Part shown: positions 45,503 to 56,229 of the stretch, piece after piece
Numbering within the stretch: the first letter of the stretch is position 1
Layout: the number at the start of each line of letters is the position of its first letter
Assembly (NCBI RefSeq): GCF_030272615.1
Contig: NC_081410.1
Coordinates: 573,325,241-573,389,240, forward strand
Length of the DNA stretch: 64,000 bases
Source of the DNA: Cryptomeria japonica
Lineage: Eukaryota; Streptophyta; Pinopsida; Cupressales; Cupressaceae
Direction of reading: 5' to 3'
The notes under the pieces: generated by a model
Seen by the model: the letters and a program-made list of their open reading frames with translations, nothing else
Told to the model about the DNA's origin: nothing
Databases searched by the model: none
Made by a program: the position numbers and the translations under genes

Positions 45503-46760
45503 TTATGAAAGTAAAGCAAAAACATCTTTGAAATTTTCTTTTGCAGCTTGCAAAGAGGATTCCCATGAAGACTTCACATGTTTCATGGTGTTGCAGTGTC
45601 CATGCAAAAATGTAATAAAATCCTCCATTTCATCTACTGACTTACAGTCAGGTGCACTTATCATGCCTTCTGCTTCTTTGACATTTCTTTGCATGAAATC
45701 AATGATCGGTGCAAGGTAGCACTGTAGATCTAGCAGACTAAGAGCTCGTTTATCCTCTTCCTCTGTTAACTCTTTGATTTCATGAGTTAACTGTTTGACC
45801 TTTCCACTAAAGGTCATTGCAGAGCTGGTTTGAGGATCAAAAGAACCTATCAGATATTGGATTTCCCTTTGAGTTTGAGCTCTTTTTCATCAAGATCTTG
45901 GATTAAATTAGTGAACTTTGATGACTTGACCAATAATTGGCTAACTTCTAGTAGAATGGATTTGACCTCTTTAGTACTAGTGAAGAGAGAAACTTAGCCA
46001 ATTGATATGTGTTCCATTAACTTTTCACCTCTCTTTGTTTCATACTATCTAATTGCAACCTTCTCCAGATCGATTGCCTCTGAACTGATTGCTTTGACAA
46101 GAGTTCCCAACTGATCAATGACGGGTGCATTGTCATCAACAACAATTTCAAGAATGAGATTAGACAAAATGGTTTTTGCAGTATTAAGAATTTTGGTCTT
46201 CTTTCTCTTTGCTCTAAGTTTTACCTTTTCAGCTTGAAGTTTCATTTTTTGAGAAAATTTCATTAATTGTTTAGGGGTCATATTCTTTATGTCGATTACA
46301 GAGTCTTCCTCTTCTTCCTCCTCTATTTCTTCATCCATTTCTTCATCCTTAACCTCAGAGCTGGTTGCAATGGTGAATTTAACTTTCTTCTTTTCACTCT
46401 CCTTTTCTAAATCTAACTTCTTCTTTACCAAAGGAGTGTCTACCACTATTTTCTTGGTCTTCTCTATTTATGTCATCTCTTCTTTCTTCTTTTCTACTTC
46501 CTTCTATTTTTCTTCCTTATCCTCTATTTCTATCATCTCTTCTTGCTTCGTTTCTACTTCCTTCTATTTTTCTTCCTTCTCCAATGTTTCCTTTTTCTTT
46601 GATAAAAGGGGTTCATTGTCAGTAGGATTTATTGTTACTGAAGTTCTGTGAGTGTATCTTCATAAGTTATATCTTCAACTATAACTTCATCTACAATAGG
46701 ATGCTTGGTTTGAGTGGTTTCCTTTACCGGCAAAACATCAAAAACATTGTGTCTTTTGTG
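45503..46760 (-). pseudogene. E7 extra 3' ORF, downstream part, charged and coiled-coil-like
   Basis: On the minus strand, beginning at the E8 junction, it reads 'HNVFDVLPVKETTQ' and a Lys/Glu-rich stretch, 'VDTPLVKKKLDLEKESEKKK' and an acidic run of Glu (46045-46446), then 'MTFSGKVKQLTHEIKELTEE' (45503-45817). A 60-bp in-frame tandem duplication lies at 46461-46580. It occupies the place of the envelope-like gene of Sireviruses, but I see no clear membrane segment, so function is unknown. Stops near 46470, 46530 and 46630 inactivate it. The 5' half is at 55820-56229. Confidence 0.55.
46461..46580 (-). repeat. 60-bp tandem duplication inside E7 extra ORF
   Basis: 46461-46520 and 46521-46580 are near-identical and in frame (20 codons each). 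Each contains one stop in the current sequence. Confidence 0.85.
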
Positions 46761-46769
46761 TCTTCAAGT

Positions 46770-47390
46770 GTATGCAAATTTTTTTTACATCAAACAACAC
46801 ACTTTTCTTTGAGTCATTTTTTAGTCTAGACAATTGCAAATATTGAGTCCTCATAAATATTGTGTCCTCTTGTCATGAAAAATAGTAAAATATTCAGATT
46901 TGGTCACAACAAACAACTTCACAAATTGAGAAAATTGCACTTAGATTCTGGAAATGTGTCTATGTCCTGTAACTGCGCTTGTGTAGGATAGAAACATGTC
47001 TGTATTATCATAAGCAAAATTGCATTCAAAAAATTCTCAGGAATGCGTCTGTGAAGTGTCTAAATACATCTATGTTGGATAACTGCATATGTGAAGTATA
47101 TAAGCACATTTGTGTTTAGTATTGGAAAAAAACTTATAGTCCAACAAACAAGAGCAATCAGTTTCAGAATTCTTGAGCTTCCTAGGTTATTTCTCCAGGT
47201 TTTCATCTAGCATTCAACCTATCTTTGGGTCTCACAAAGTTCATCATTGCTTTACACCTTGCATTACATTCACATTTTTTTAAACTTGAGTCAAAAGGTC
47301 ACCACTTTGTGCAACACCAAGCAAAAGGATGCAGAGTCATTTTCATCATTCTTACAAAGATGGAGGAATTTAGCCAGCAAATGCTCTTGT
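46770..47390 (+). other. Probable E8 leader remnant
   Basis: Between the E7 reading frame and recognisable E8 gag there is no coding signal. Words such as 'gcgtctgtgaagtg' and 'atgtctgta' recur at 46950-47110; their complements recur in the E8 3' region (54330-54540). Confidence 0.4.
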
Positions 47391-47399
47391 GAAATTCCA

Positions 47400-48240
47400 T
47401 AAAAACAAATGGTAGAGATGTTCACACAGAATGTTCACAAAGAAATTGGTTATGAATTGAGAAAATATTGTTTGCCCACTTTCAAGGACATCATTGAGAA
47501 AGGCCTAGCAATAGAGAAGGTCTTAATTGAACAAGGAGTCATTAAGATATTCAAAGAAAAAAAAAGAGGACTTTAAAGGAAAAGACAAGCCATGATTTTG
47601 GAACAAGAGCAAGAACATAGTAAATGATGGTGTTGTCGATGCTAACACAGTGAGACCCAAAATCATTCTTTCTGGATCAAGTTCTACAAACAACCAAGTG
47701 AATACTCAAACAACTTCCAAACCACAAAGGAAATACACCCCATTGGGAGAACCACTTGAATCAACTTTCAAGAAGCTAGTGGCAAACAAGATAATAACAA
47801 TTCTAGACAATCCTCCATATGAGCCAAAAGTCAAACCAAATTGATGGAATGATGATAAGTACTATGAATATCACAAGAGCAAGGGACATAAAATAGGAAA
47901 TTTTCATCGACTGATGAACATTATACAAGATCTTATTGATAGAGGTCACATCGAGATCAAAGGACATTCATCCAATCAAGAACATGAGATGTTTAAGGAA
48001 CCATTCCCTAAACATGAAAAGGGAAAATCCAAAGCCACAGATGAGCAAGCCAACTATACAAAAGTGTCCTCTAACTATGATTCAGCTATTAATCACATTT
48101 CGATGGACAATTATGTCTCTACCATTATCATAAAGGAGAAAATGCCTGAAAATTCTACCCAAAGACCCAAAGTTGTCCTAAAAGGCATTGGACCTTCTTT
48201 TGAATCTACCTCCAAATGTAATGTCACAACTCATTGAGGT
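47400..48240 (+). pseudogene. E8 gag, C-terminal part
   Basis: 'MVEMFTQNVHKEIG'-like sequence begins near 47410. 'KYTPLGEPLESTFKKLVANK' lies at 47725-47790. 'YYEYHKSKGHKIGNFHRLMN' at 47860-47920 is the conserved zinc-binding-like motif of Tat gag (expected Cys and His partly replaced). 'IIQDLIDRGHIEI' follows. Stops at about 47573 and 47843. The capsid N-terminus is not recognisable upstream. Confidence 0.72.
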
Positions 48241-48939
48241 AAGGTCACTTTGCAAGGTGATCCAGCTAAAACCACTACTTCCTCATCGGAAAAACCTAAG
48301 TACGACCTAGTAGAATAGTTAAGGAAGACACCCATGCTTATATCAATCCTAGAACTATTGTGTATCTCTCCTTTGCATAAAAGAATACTTGACAAAGTTC
48401 TAAGAGAAACCTCTATACCCCCTGATCTGAACATGGATTAGTTTCAAGCCATGGTGGGATACCTTTCCATTCCACGGTCTCTTACATTCATCGAAGCTGA
48501 CAACGCCTCCGTAAGTCAACCACATAATGCAACTTTACACATTGAAGCCTTCCTACACAAACACCGAATAAAACGAGTCCTGATAGATGGAGGAGCAGGT
48601 CTCAATATATGTACATTGAATACTCTTAAGCAATTGGAATATTCTGAAAAGGTTGTGAATTATACACATACAATCACCATTAAAGCATATGATGATGAAG
48701 AGCACTCATCCAAAGGCACAGTCACTTTACCTCTCAGAGTTGGGTCAGTTACAAAGGATGTGGTTTGTCAAGTCCTTGATCTAGATCTCACATACAATAT
48801 ACTCTTGGGATGCTCATGGATTCATGAAATGAGTGTTGTTCCGTCAACATATTATCGATGTATCAAGTTCCCACACAATGGAGTTGAAGTGATCGTTAAA
48901 GTTGATCCAAACCCATTCATATATTGCAACAATCTATGA
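48241..48939 (+). pseudogene. E8 aspartic protease domain
   Basis: A 162-codon open run (48451-48939) holds 'RVLIDGGAGLNICTLNTLKQ', with the DGGA variant of the aspartic active site that is standard in the Tat lineage, and 'DLDLTYNILLGCSWIHEMS', the second conserved block. It could fold as a protease but is cut off upstream by stops (about 48235 and 48316) and has no polymerase behind it. Confidence 0.8.
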
Positions 48940-49890
48940 CCTAGATCAGAAATAACAATCCCAGTCATTCGGTAGGTTGTTCCTTCATCAGCATATGTTG
49001 ATCTAGAATCATTGAAAGCTTCTACATCAAAACAAGAAGAGATCAAAGAAAATTTCAAGATTAAGGACATGGGATATGGTGAGTATATATTTCATGTTGA
49101 TCAACTCCCACTATCTCCTAAGGTATTCAGTCAACAGATCAATCTATAAACAATTTGCAAGGAATTGGGTGTGAACCACCTAGTGTTGTGGCTACTAAGT
49201 TTGAATGCAAATCTCCTCTAGTGGTGCAATCATCTCTTGATGTCAATAGTCCTAAGAGTGGTTCCAGTGAAGAATATATTGAGTGTATCATCAGCCCTCT
49301 TGAGAACCCAAATAGCCTTAACATTTCATCCATTCATTCTATTTCCTCTCCACTTCTACACTTGGATCAACAAGAATTAGAAAAGCCCTTACTAATTGGG
49401 GATCAAAAATCAAGCTTTGAAAAGAAAAATCTAAAAGTCAAAAATAAAAAAAAGTCCTTTAGTCTAAATCAAAATCAAAAGCTATTGGACTCTGCAAAAA
49501 TCAAGGTCAAAGATAAAAATCCTATGAAAGAAAAAGAGAAAGAGATGATCTCCCCTAATACCAAAATAACTAGGGGCAAAATTATTCTAAAATTTCAAGT
49601 CAAAAAGAATACTTGTTGATCCTAAGTCTCCATCATGTCATGATACTTTTACTTCTTTTCACAATCACAAGCCTTCATAACTCATCCACTTATTCCACAC
49701 ATCCATTCCCTTCTAGTGATACATCATGGACCTTTAATGAATCTTCCTTGAAGGAATTTGTTGTCAGGGATGCCCAAACTTCTTTAGGTGACACGCATAT
49801 GGGCCTGTGTAGTCCACACACTAGTAATTCTATCTTAGTTCCTTTATCAAAGATGATAGTCACTCCAGCTACATATCATTCAATCAAGGA
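48940..49890 (+). pseudogene. E8 protease-RT linker, RT region deleted
   Basis: Low-complexity Lys/Ser-rich frames (49155-49619) follow the protease. They resemble the variable spacer before RT, with charged runs. No RT, RNase H or integrase core motif is found before the integrase tail at about 49900, so about 2.5-3 kb of pol is missing relative to a normal Tat element. Confidence 0.6.
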
Positions 49891-49894
49891 ATGA

Positions 49895-50140
49895 CACAAC
49901 TATAACCACAAAGTAAATTAGCCTCACACATTTGAGGTGGGTGACTTAGTTCTCAGAGAAAATCCTAAGAATCAGCAAGATAGAGAAAATAAGGGAAAGT
50001 TTGAACCAAATTGGCTTGGTCCCTATGTCATCACAATAGTTTATGGATCATGTACATATTAGTTTTTGACCCAAGATGGCGAACCTTTGGAAGATCCAAT
50101 CAACAACATGCACCTTCATAGGTTTTACACATAGTTCTTC
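49895..50140 (+). pseudogene. E8 integrase C-terminal tail
   Basis: 'HTFEVGDLVLRENPKN', 'KGKFEPNWLGPYVIT' and 'TQDGEPLEDPINNMHLHRFY' are the typical last 70 residues of Tat/Athila-type integrase. A stop lies at about 50059 and the frame ends near 50130. Confidence 0.8.
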
Positions 50141-51890
50141 GGAATATCCTAATTCAAAAATACAAAAAAATAAAAAAAATATCAAAAATATAGAAAAATC
50201 ATAAAATATAGAAAATACAAAAAAAAATGATAAAAATAAAAAAAATCGTTACTTGGTGAAAACCTAGAAAATAAGCGCTTTGTGACACAAAAAAGATTGA
50301 AAAAAAGTAAAGAGAAATAAATTTGTCCAACGGTGAAAACCACTTTGGTGGCACCTTGGGCAAGTACCATGGTGAAAACTGGGTCATCGAGGCCATGTGT
50401 AGAGACATTGCTCATCCCTCCTTCAGGATTCAATCTCATCCTTTCACTTTGTACACACTCATAGCCTATCCATCCATAATAAACTTACCCATTCCCATCA
50501 TGGCTTGTTATTGATCTACCTAAGATTGGTTAGGCATTCATAATACTCCTTCCTTTTCACCCCTTTCCATCCATAATAAATCATCTTCTATCTGTGGCTA
50601 AGGCAAATCCTAGGTCTAGTGATGGGTGTGGAACTAAGAGAATCACACGTTCTAAGGAGTATAGTTTATTTTATTTTTATTTTGTCTATCTATGCATAAT
50701 CCACAATAACCCAACACTTGCATCACAGATCCGCAAAAAAGTTTTGTCTTCTCCTCAACAAAGTATCAGTTTCTTGGATTCAGTTAGTTTCAAATGATAT
50801 GTAAATAGCAGCAATGGGATTCAACAAATCAAATCTTTCAATGGACTCAGACAACATTATGGTTCAGTTCTATCTATCTTTTTTGAAGGAAAACATTGTG
50901 ACCACAATCAAATAAGACTTATACAAGTGACAAGAGACACTAAACTTGAGGACTATAGTGAAGGTTGGTGTCGAGTCTTGGTTTTCTTTTGATTTTATCT
51001 TTTGGTGACATGTCTTTTAGCTTTTTCGGGATGTCTCTTACTTGAGATTTTATCTTCAAGATGTCTTTGACTAGAAAGGCGAGGATGGGGTATCGTCACC
51101 TATTTTTCTTTACTGTTTGTGGATTGTCTCTTAGTAATACTATGACTTGTCCAGGGATTTGAGGACACTGTGAGTCTAGTATGAACTATGACATTCCTTG
51201 TTCGCAACTGTTTGATCTCCATGCAAACAAGTACAATGACTTTCTGGATTGAACATACACCTCGATTGTCATAACCTATTTGCCATAATAAAGTTTAATG
51301 ATGATAATAGCACAAGAAGCTCTTTCACTTCCATATCTTCTATTTTCCATCCCCCTTTCTTGACTGACTTCCATCGTCCTTGAGTCTGTGTAGCCCATTA
51401 TCACATTACTGAGTATCATGACATGCCAAAAATATTTGCATTTCATGTAGTTTGTACCTACATTACCACATATTAGCATTTCATATATACATATAGATAT
51501 CACAATTGCACCATATATGCACACAACACATGTTAGCACATTTTACATTCTCATCATGCATTATTCTATTCATTTGCATTTCATACATTCACATTCACAT
51601 ATACATAACATATTAAAAAACATAAAAGAACAAAAAATATTCCATTCCATCATGTACATATTTGCATCCATATCATAAGCATCACATAGAAACATGCATC
51701 ACATATAAGCAACATCACATAGGTACACATGCATATAGTTGCCGCACGGATGAATCATCTCATATATATATCAAAATCATAAGTGTCATGATACAATGAT
51801 GTCAAAATACATATGGCTACAAAATCACCTGAAGGTGTCTACATCATCATACAAAAATGGTACACAACTGACACATAGGGAGCCCTCTTA
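50141..51890. other. E8 3' untranslated region, first part
   Basis: No coding signal. 50160-50260 is an A-rich run. 50330-50700 includes short words resembling coding leader sequence but no long frame. 51440-51740 is rich in 'cacatatacat' words. Tat elements commonly have a multi-kilobase region here. Confidence 0.5.
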
Positions 51891-51892
51891 GG

Positions 51893-53700
51893 CTATGATG
51901 AACTCCCTCCCTCGAAGCCAGCTGGCCTCGATGGAGTCTGAGCCTTGGAAGGACCCGCCCTAGGATCATCTCTCCTGCCCCCTCTATCTGGTGGTGGTGG
52001 ACGACCCATAACCCTACTGCTAGACGCTTGTCTCTTGTCTCTCCCTCTAGAGGTCATTGTCATCCGCGATGGTCTCCAAAAGCTCCTAGCCTGCTGATTT
52101 GGTGGCACCACTCCATAGTGCAAGTCTCTCCAGTAGGATATCTCCTCCCTTGTCTACAGAACATAGGTGTATTCGACCCTTGTGTCCTCTGTTGCCTACC
52201 TCCCTGCCCTTAGTGTTGTCTCAGCCTCTGTATAGCGCTAAATAGCCTGATCCCTCTCTCGCTCAGTGTCCCTTAGTTGTCTCCTGACCCTCACCGCATC
52301 CCTCTCTAGATCCTAGATCTCATCTTCTTGTCCCTGACAGATCTCCCTCAAGGATAGTAGCTCATCCTCCTCATCCCCTCTCCCCTCACCCTATCCCTAC
52401 GACTATTCCTGTGGCTGTCCTTGTCCCTGTACCTATCTGGGAGCCTATGTTGCTGGAACCTATAACATAAATCCACCTCTCCTCTCTGCCATATCTCCTC
52501 TGAGCCACTCTCCTCTCTGCCACTACCCCCCACCTTCATTGTCGGCCTCTACCTCCACCATCTCCACTATCCTCTCCACCATCTCCACCATCACCCTCTA
52601 TCGATTCCCCTGGATCCGTCAATCATGGAAATAGATGCTCTGCCCAATATGCGCTATACTCAGCATCCAACCCTGCGTCCTCCACATTTGCCCAAACATC
52701 CCAAGGCATCAGAACCATCTCCTACATTTGTGTCACTGCCTGATCATAAGACAATAATGGACCCAAATGAGCTTGATCCCTCACCGTTCGTGCATACATC
52801 CCTGACCCACATGGCATCTGATGTATCCTGCCTAACTCCTTGCATACTCTATCAATCAACTTCTTCTCAATAACATAGGGTGTCCATCCAATCAGATACC
52901 TGCTCCTGAATAAATATGGCAGATCGACTGCATCATCCTCCTACTCACAATCTTGATAAGGCCTCCATACTACACAGTCTATCTCATCAATAACCCAATG
53001 CCAATAATCTAGCCTCCCAATATGTGGCTATGAAGTAATAATATCATACAAATGCACATAACTATGCCCATGTCCCCTACCTCTAAAGTGTATCGACCAT
53101 GTCACCGGAAGATGCTCATATGCCTATACCTGCAACAATGTCACTCTGCATCCTAATCCTATTGATCCGTGATATATAAACTAATGCAGCTCATATTAAA
53201 AGTGTGCCAGTAGACACGACCCCCATACAAACCTAGAGTGCTCAGTCACCAATGTCTCCAGTGTCCTCCCCCATCCCACAGTCAACCCTCATGTCACCTT
53301 GTCTGGACATAGGAACCCACTAATAAGTCTTGCCAACATCGTCGGTAGCGCTAATCATGTTGCTATCATTCTGTCCCAAGCCACATGTCCTACCCTCATC
53401 TCTAGTCCTGGATCCTCAAACACTCATCTCAGTACATCCTTGTCTCCCTCTCTATTGTAAGGAACTAACTCCCTGACGATCAGTTTCCTTAGTATCCAGT
53501 ATACATCCTCTAAGGTGATTGTCATCTCACCCATTGACAAATGAAAAGTGCATGTCTCTAAGTGCCATCTCTTGGCTAATGCAGTCAAAAAACCCATGTT
53601 CGCTTGAAACATAGGCATATACATAATGTATCACAATCCCATGGCCTCCATTGCTGCTCTATCCTCAAATGTCAGCTCTACTCATAATCCCTGAGTCGAA
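51893..53700 (-). pseudogene. Antisense plant mobile domain (PMD, aminotransferase-like) pseudogene within E8
   Basis: On the minus strand 53424-53624 encodes 'FLTALAKRWHLETCTFHLSM' followed by GEMTITLEDV, the signature of the plant mobile domain found in MAIN/MAIL-type proteins and in transposons. Similarity to the usual layout continues downstream in shifting frames: 'VGHVAWDRMIAT', 'VTEHSRFVWG', 'HWVIDEIDCVVWRPY', then a Gly/Asp-rich stretch, a charged coil ('LRDTEREREQ') and a Pro/Gly/Arg-rich C-terminus ending near 51893. Several stops and at least one frameshift (near 53400) inactivate it. Extra antisense ORFs are known from Tat-lineage elements. Confidence 0.62.
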
Positions 53701-53773
53701 GGGTACCTCTCCCATGACTCTAGCATAGGTAGGTCCTCCTGTAGTCAAGCAAATCAACTGTGTCAATCCTTGT

Positions 53774-54300
53774 AGTACTCCCTGTTCAACACAAAGTTCT
53801 ACTTTTTATCCTAGTGCTTATATCTATCATATGGTACTCTATTCTAGTGGTACTCCATATTCATCACAAAGTGTTTCTTTTTTTTCCTAGTTCTTATATT
53901 TATCATATGGCACTCTATCCTAGTAGCATTCCCTGTTCATCATAAAGTATTGTTTTTATATTTTAGGGAACCTACTTGAGTGTATCCTCTTGAGTAGCTT
54001 ATCCAACTGACAATGTACGTTCTATCACAGAATTGTCAATTTCAGCTTAATCCAATCGACAACGTATGTTCTATCACAGAATTGTCAATTTCTATGGTAC
54101 TCCCCGTTCATCACAAAGGGCCTCTGCTTGAGCGTATCCTCTTGAGTATTTTCCTGATTGGCAACATATGCTCTATCACAAAATTGTCAATCCCAACCCT
54201 ATCTGTTATCCTAGTCTTCCCTAGAGGACCTGCTTGAGTATATCCTCTCAGTAGTTTATCCAGTTGATAGCGTATGTTTATCACAGAACTGTCGATTGGA
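53774..54300. repeat. Two interleaved tandem repeats in E8 3' region
   Basis: A 76-bp unit ('tactccctgttca ... ctctatcctag') has copies starting at about 53775, 53851 and 53927 and a partial one at 54098. A 49-bp unit ('tccaactgacaatgt ... cacagaattgtcaattt') has copies at about 54002, 54051, 54145 and 54255. Confidence 0.78.
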
Positions 54301-55037
54301 CCTTGAAGACATAAATGTGCATTCATGACACAAACATGGTTACATACTTCACAAACATTTCTGCATTTCACAGACACGCTTTAAACACACACACATGCCT
54401 CTATTCGATACAGATGTGCCTGCCCTACATAGACATGCATGCACTTCGCAAACACTCTCACATTTGACATGGATGCCTTTGGAACCATAAACGTGCTAGC
54501 CTACCCAGACGCACCTAGCACCAACACAGACACACCTTAGCATTTTTTACAACCTACCTAGAGTGCATTTATTACTCTACCTAGTATGCATTTATGACAA
54601 TAATTAATGCAATAAAGTACAAGGAGGTTTTGTGGTACTTACTGGCTCTCTTGCATCAACTGGCCTTTGAAATCGGTGAACGCTATTGAATCTGTGAACC
54701 AATACCATCGTTGCTGACTGCTAACTTCTCTCTTCTCTCTTTGCACTCTGATCTCTTAGGTGTGTGGATGAGAATGAGGATGTTTTCCCTCGTAGTCTAT
54801 CTTATAGACTACCCTAGCCCTAGTCTCCCATGTCAGTCTTCTTTATCTTGTGACTCTGTCAGTCTATCCTATCTTGTCAATCCTTTCTAGCCTTTCTTTC
54901 TTATCGAGAGATATTTTGGGATCTTTTCAGACATTTTCATCCAATCTCTTGAGGGGGCATATCGTTCCCATCTTGTGGCAACTTTGTATCAGTTCATCTT
55001 ATCTTCTTTGAAACAACACGACAAGCTGCATTGTCTC
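54301..55037. other. E8 3' untranslated region, last part
   Basis: 54330-54540 carries repeated 'cacagacacgc' and 'agacatgcatgcac' type words with no reading frame. The remainder to the polypurine tract shows no gene. Confidence 0.45.
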
Positions 55038-55051
55038 AAAGAGGGGCAAAA
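55038..55051 (+). other. E8 polypurine tract
   Basis: aaagaggggcaaaa directly before the LTR TG; primes plus-strand synthesis in Ty3/gypsy elements. Confidence 0.8.
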
Positions 55052-55819
55052 TGTAGACACCTAAAATTGTCCTATCTAATTAAATAAATAGTTTTATTTA
55101 TTTAACTATTTTAGTCTAATTCTTCTATTAATTAAATGAATCTTTATTTATTTAATTAATTCATTTATCCTTTTCTACCCTTTTCACTCATTTAAATAGA
55201 TACATTAATTTATTTAAATTATCCTTTTTCATAAATTAAATAAATACTTTTATTTATTTAATTGATCCCATTTCCTCTATTAATTAAATAAATCTTTATT
55301 TATTTAATTAATTCATTATCCTTTTCTACTCATGACACATGTCATTCATCTCTTAATTTCTACACTACCTACCCTCTCATTATTTTCTTATTTCTTCTAC
55401 CTATCCTTCAGTCCTAGCATACCATCTATCTTTTACACCTCTTAATCTTATCCCTCCATTTCCTACAGTGTCTTCTATATAAGGAGATGCTTCCTCCATT
55501 ATGGATCCTCCTGGATTAGCATTCTAACTTTCATATGCGATCAAGCCTGCTTACAACCACATTTTCGTTCTTTGTTGAGCTCTTGTGCACACATAAAATT
55601 TGAGAGCAAATATATCAAGCAAGATCAATGGAGATAGGCAGAATGGAGATTCAAACCCTATTGGACATGTAATGGTATAATCTTTGTGATTTCATTTATT
55701 TGCATTGTCATAGGTAATCTTCAAATGTTATGGTGGATCTTTGTTGTTGTTAGGCTAGGTTTTTGTGGTTGAATTTGTTTTAGTCTTTCATTATTGTTAT
55801 TCACTTTTCACCATAAACA
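55052..55819 (+). repeat. E8 3' LTR
   Basis: It starts TGTAGACACCTAAAATTG, ends CACCATAAACA; 768 bp. It contains repeated 'aattaaataaat' blocks and a 'tatataaggagatg' box (55478-55491) that may be its TATA element. Fragments of the same family lie at 33523-34193 and 36129-36520. Confidence 0.85.
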
Positions 55820-56229
55820 GTTTCAACGGTTGATTTGTGTTCAACCGGTTGCTCTACATCCTTAGTCAGATTAGGAATATCTAACACAACATTACCGATG
55901 ATATCATCAACTGAGAAAATATCAAAACCTTCAGTAGAGTCTATGTCTTTACCTTTCCCTTTGCTAAGAGCAGCTGCACCTTGGTCCTGTTTTGTTCCCT
56001 TTGCTATTTCTTCTTCAGCTTCCTTTTGTTGGCTTAATATTTTCTTCCACAAGGCAACACCCTCATCATGCACACCTTGGACATCTCCTATTGCCACTCT
56101 CCATGTCTTGTTCCTTATCTTAAAGCATTGAATACATGCTTCTGCTAGTATAGATGCTTGATTATAATCAAGCTCATGTTGCACTTCCATGAGTTCTTTA
56201 ATCATGTGCTCTTTCTCAATAGCTAAAGT
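55820..56229 (-). pseudogene. E7 extra 3' ORF, upstream part
   Basis: On the minus strand, from 56229 to the E8 LTR, about 130 codons are open: 'AIEKEHMIKELMEVQHELDY', 'ACIQCFKIRNKTWRVAIGDV', 'GVALWKKILSQQKEAEEEI', 'DIFSVDDIIGNVVLDIPNL' and 'VEHKSTVET'. The composition (charged, helix-forming) and position fit the 45503-46760 frame on the other side of E8. No known family is recognised. Upstream of 56229 the sequence switches to E6 RT, so the start is lost. Confidence 0.55.

Larger units (their letters stand above)
44149..46760 (-). mobile_element. E7: sirevirus-like Ty1/copia element, 3' part
   Basis: Evidence is the LTR, two AAAGGGGGAG-type polypurine tracts (complement at 45366-45380 and 45461-45480) and a long extra open frame upstream of the 3' LTR on the minus strand. 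Multiple polypurine tracts and extra 3' genes are hallmarks of Sireviruses. It continues at 55820-56229 beyond E8. gag, pol and the 5' LTR are absent from the window. Confidence 0.7.
46770..55819 (+). mobile_element. E8: Tat-type Ty3/gypsy element inserted in E7
   Basis: The gag 'YHKSKGHKIGNF' motif, the protease 'LIDGGAGLNI' motif, the integrase tail 'KGKFEPNWLGPYVI' and a very long 3' untranslated region with an antisense reading frame are typical of the Tat lineage. The 3' LTR (55052-55819) and its polypurine tract are intact. The 5' LTR and primer-binding site are not found, and RT, RNase H and integrase core are missing. The left boundary with E7 is uncertain (46755-47000). Confidence 0.75.

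Noticed and set aside
46289-46651. Ser/Phe-rich open frame on +, membrane-like
   Set aside because: Antisense of the Lys/Glu-rich E7 extra ORF; the Ser/Phe richness is the complement of GAG/AAG runs.
51893-53700. Functional host MAIN-like gene
   Set aside because: Several stops and at least one frameshift, and it lies inside E8 between its integrase tail and 3' LTR, so it is treated as an element-borne pseudogene.
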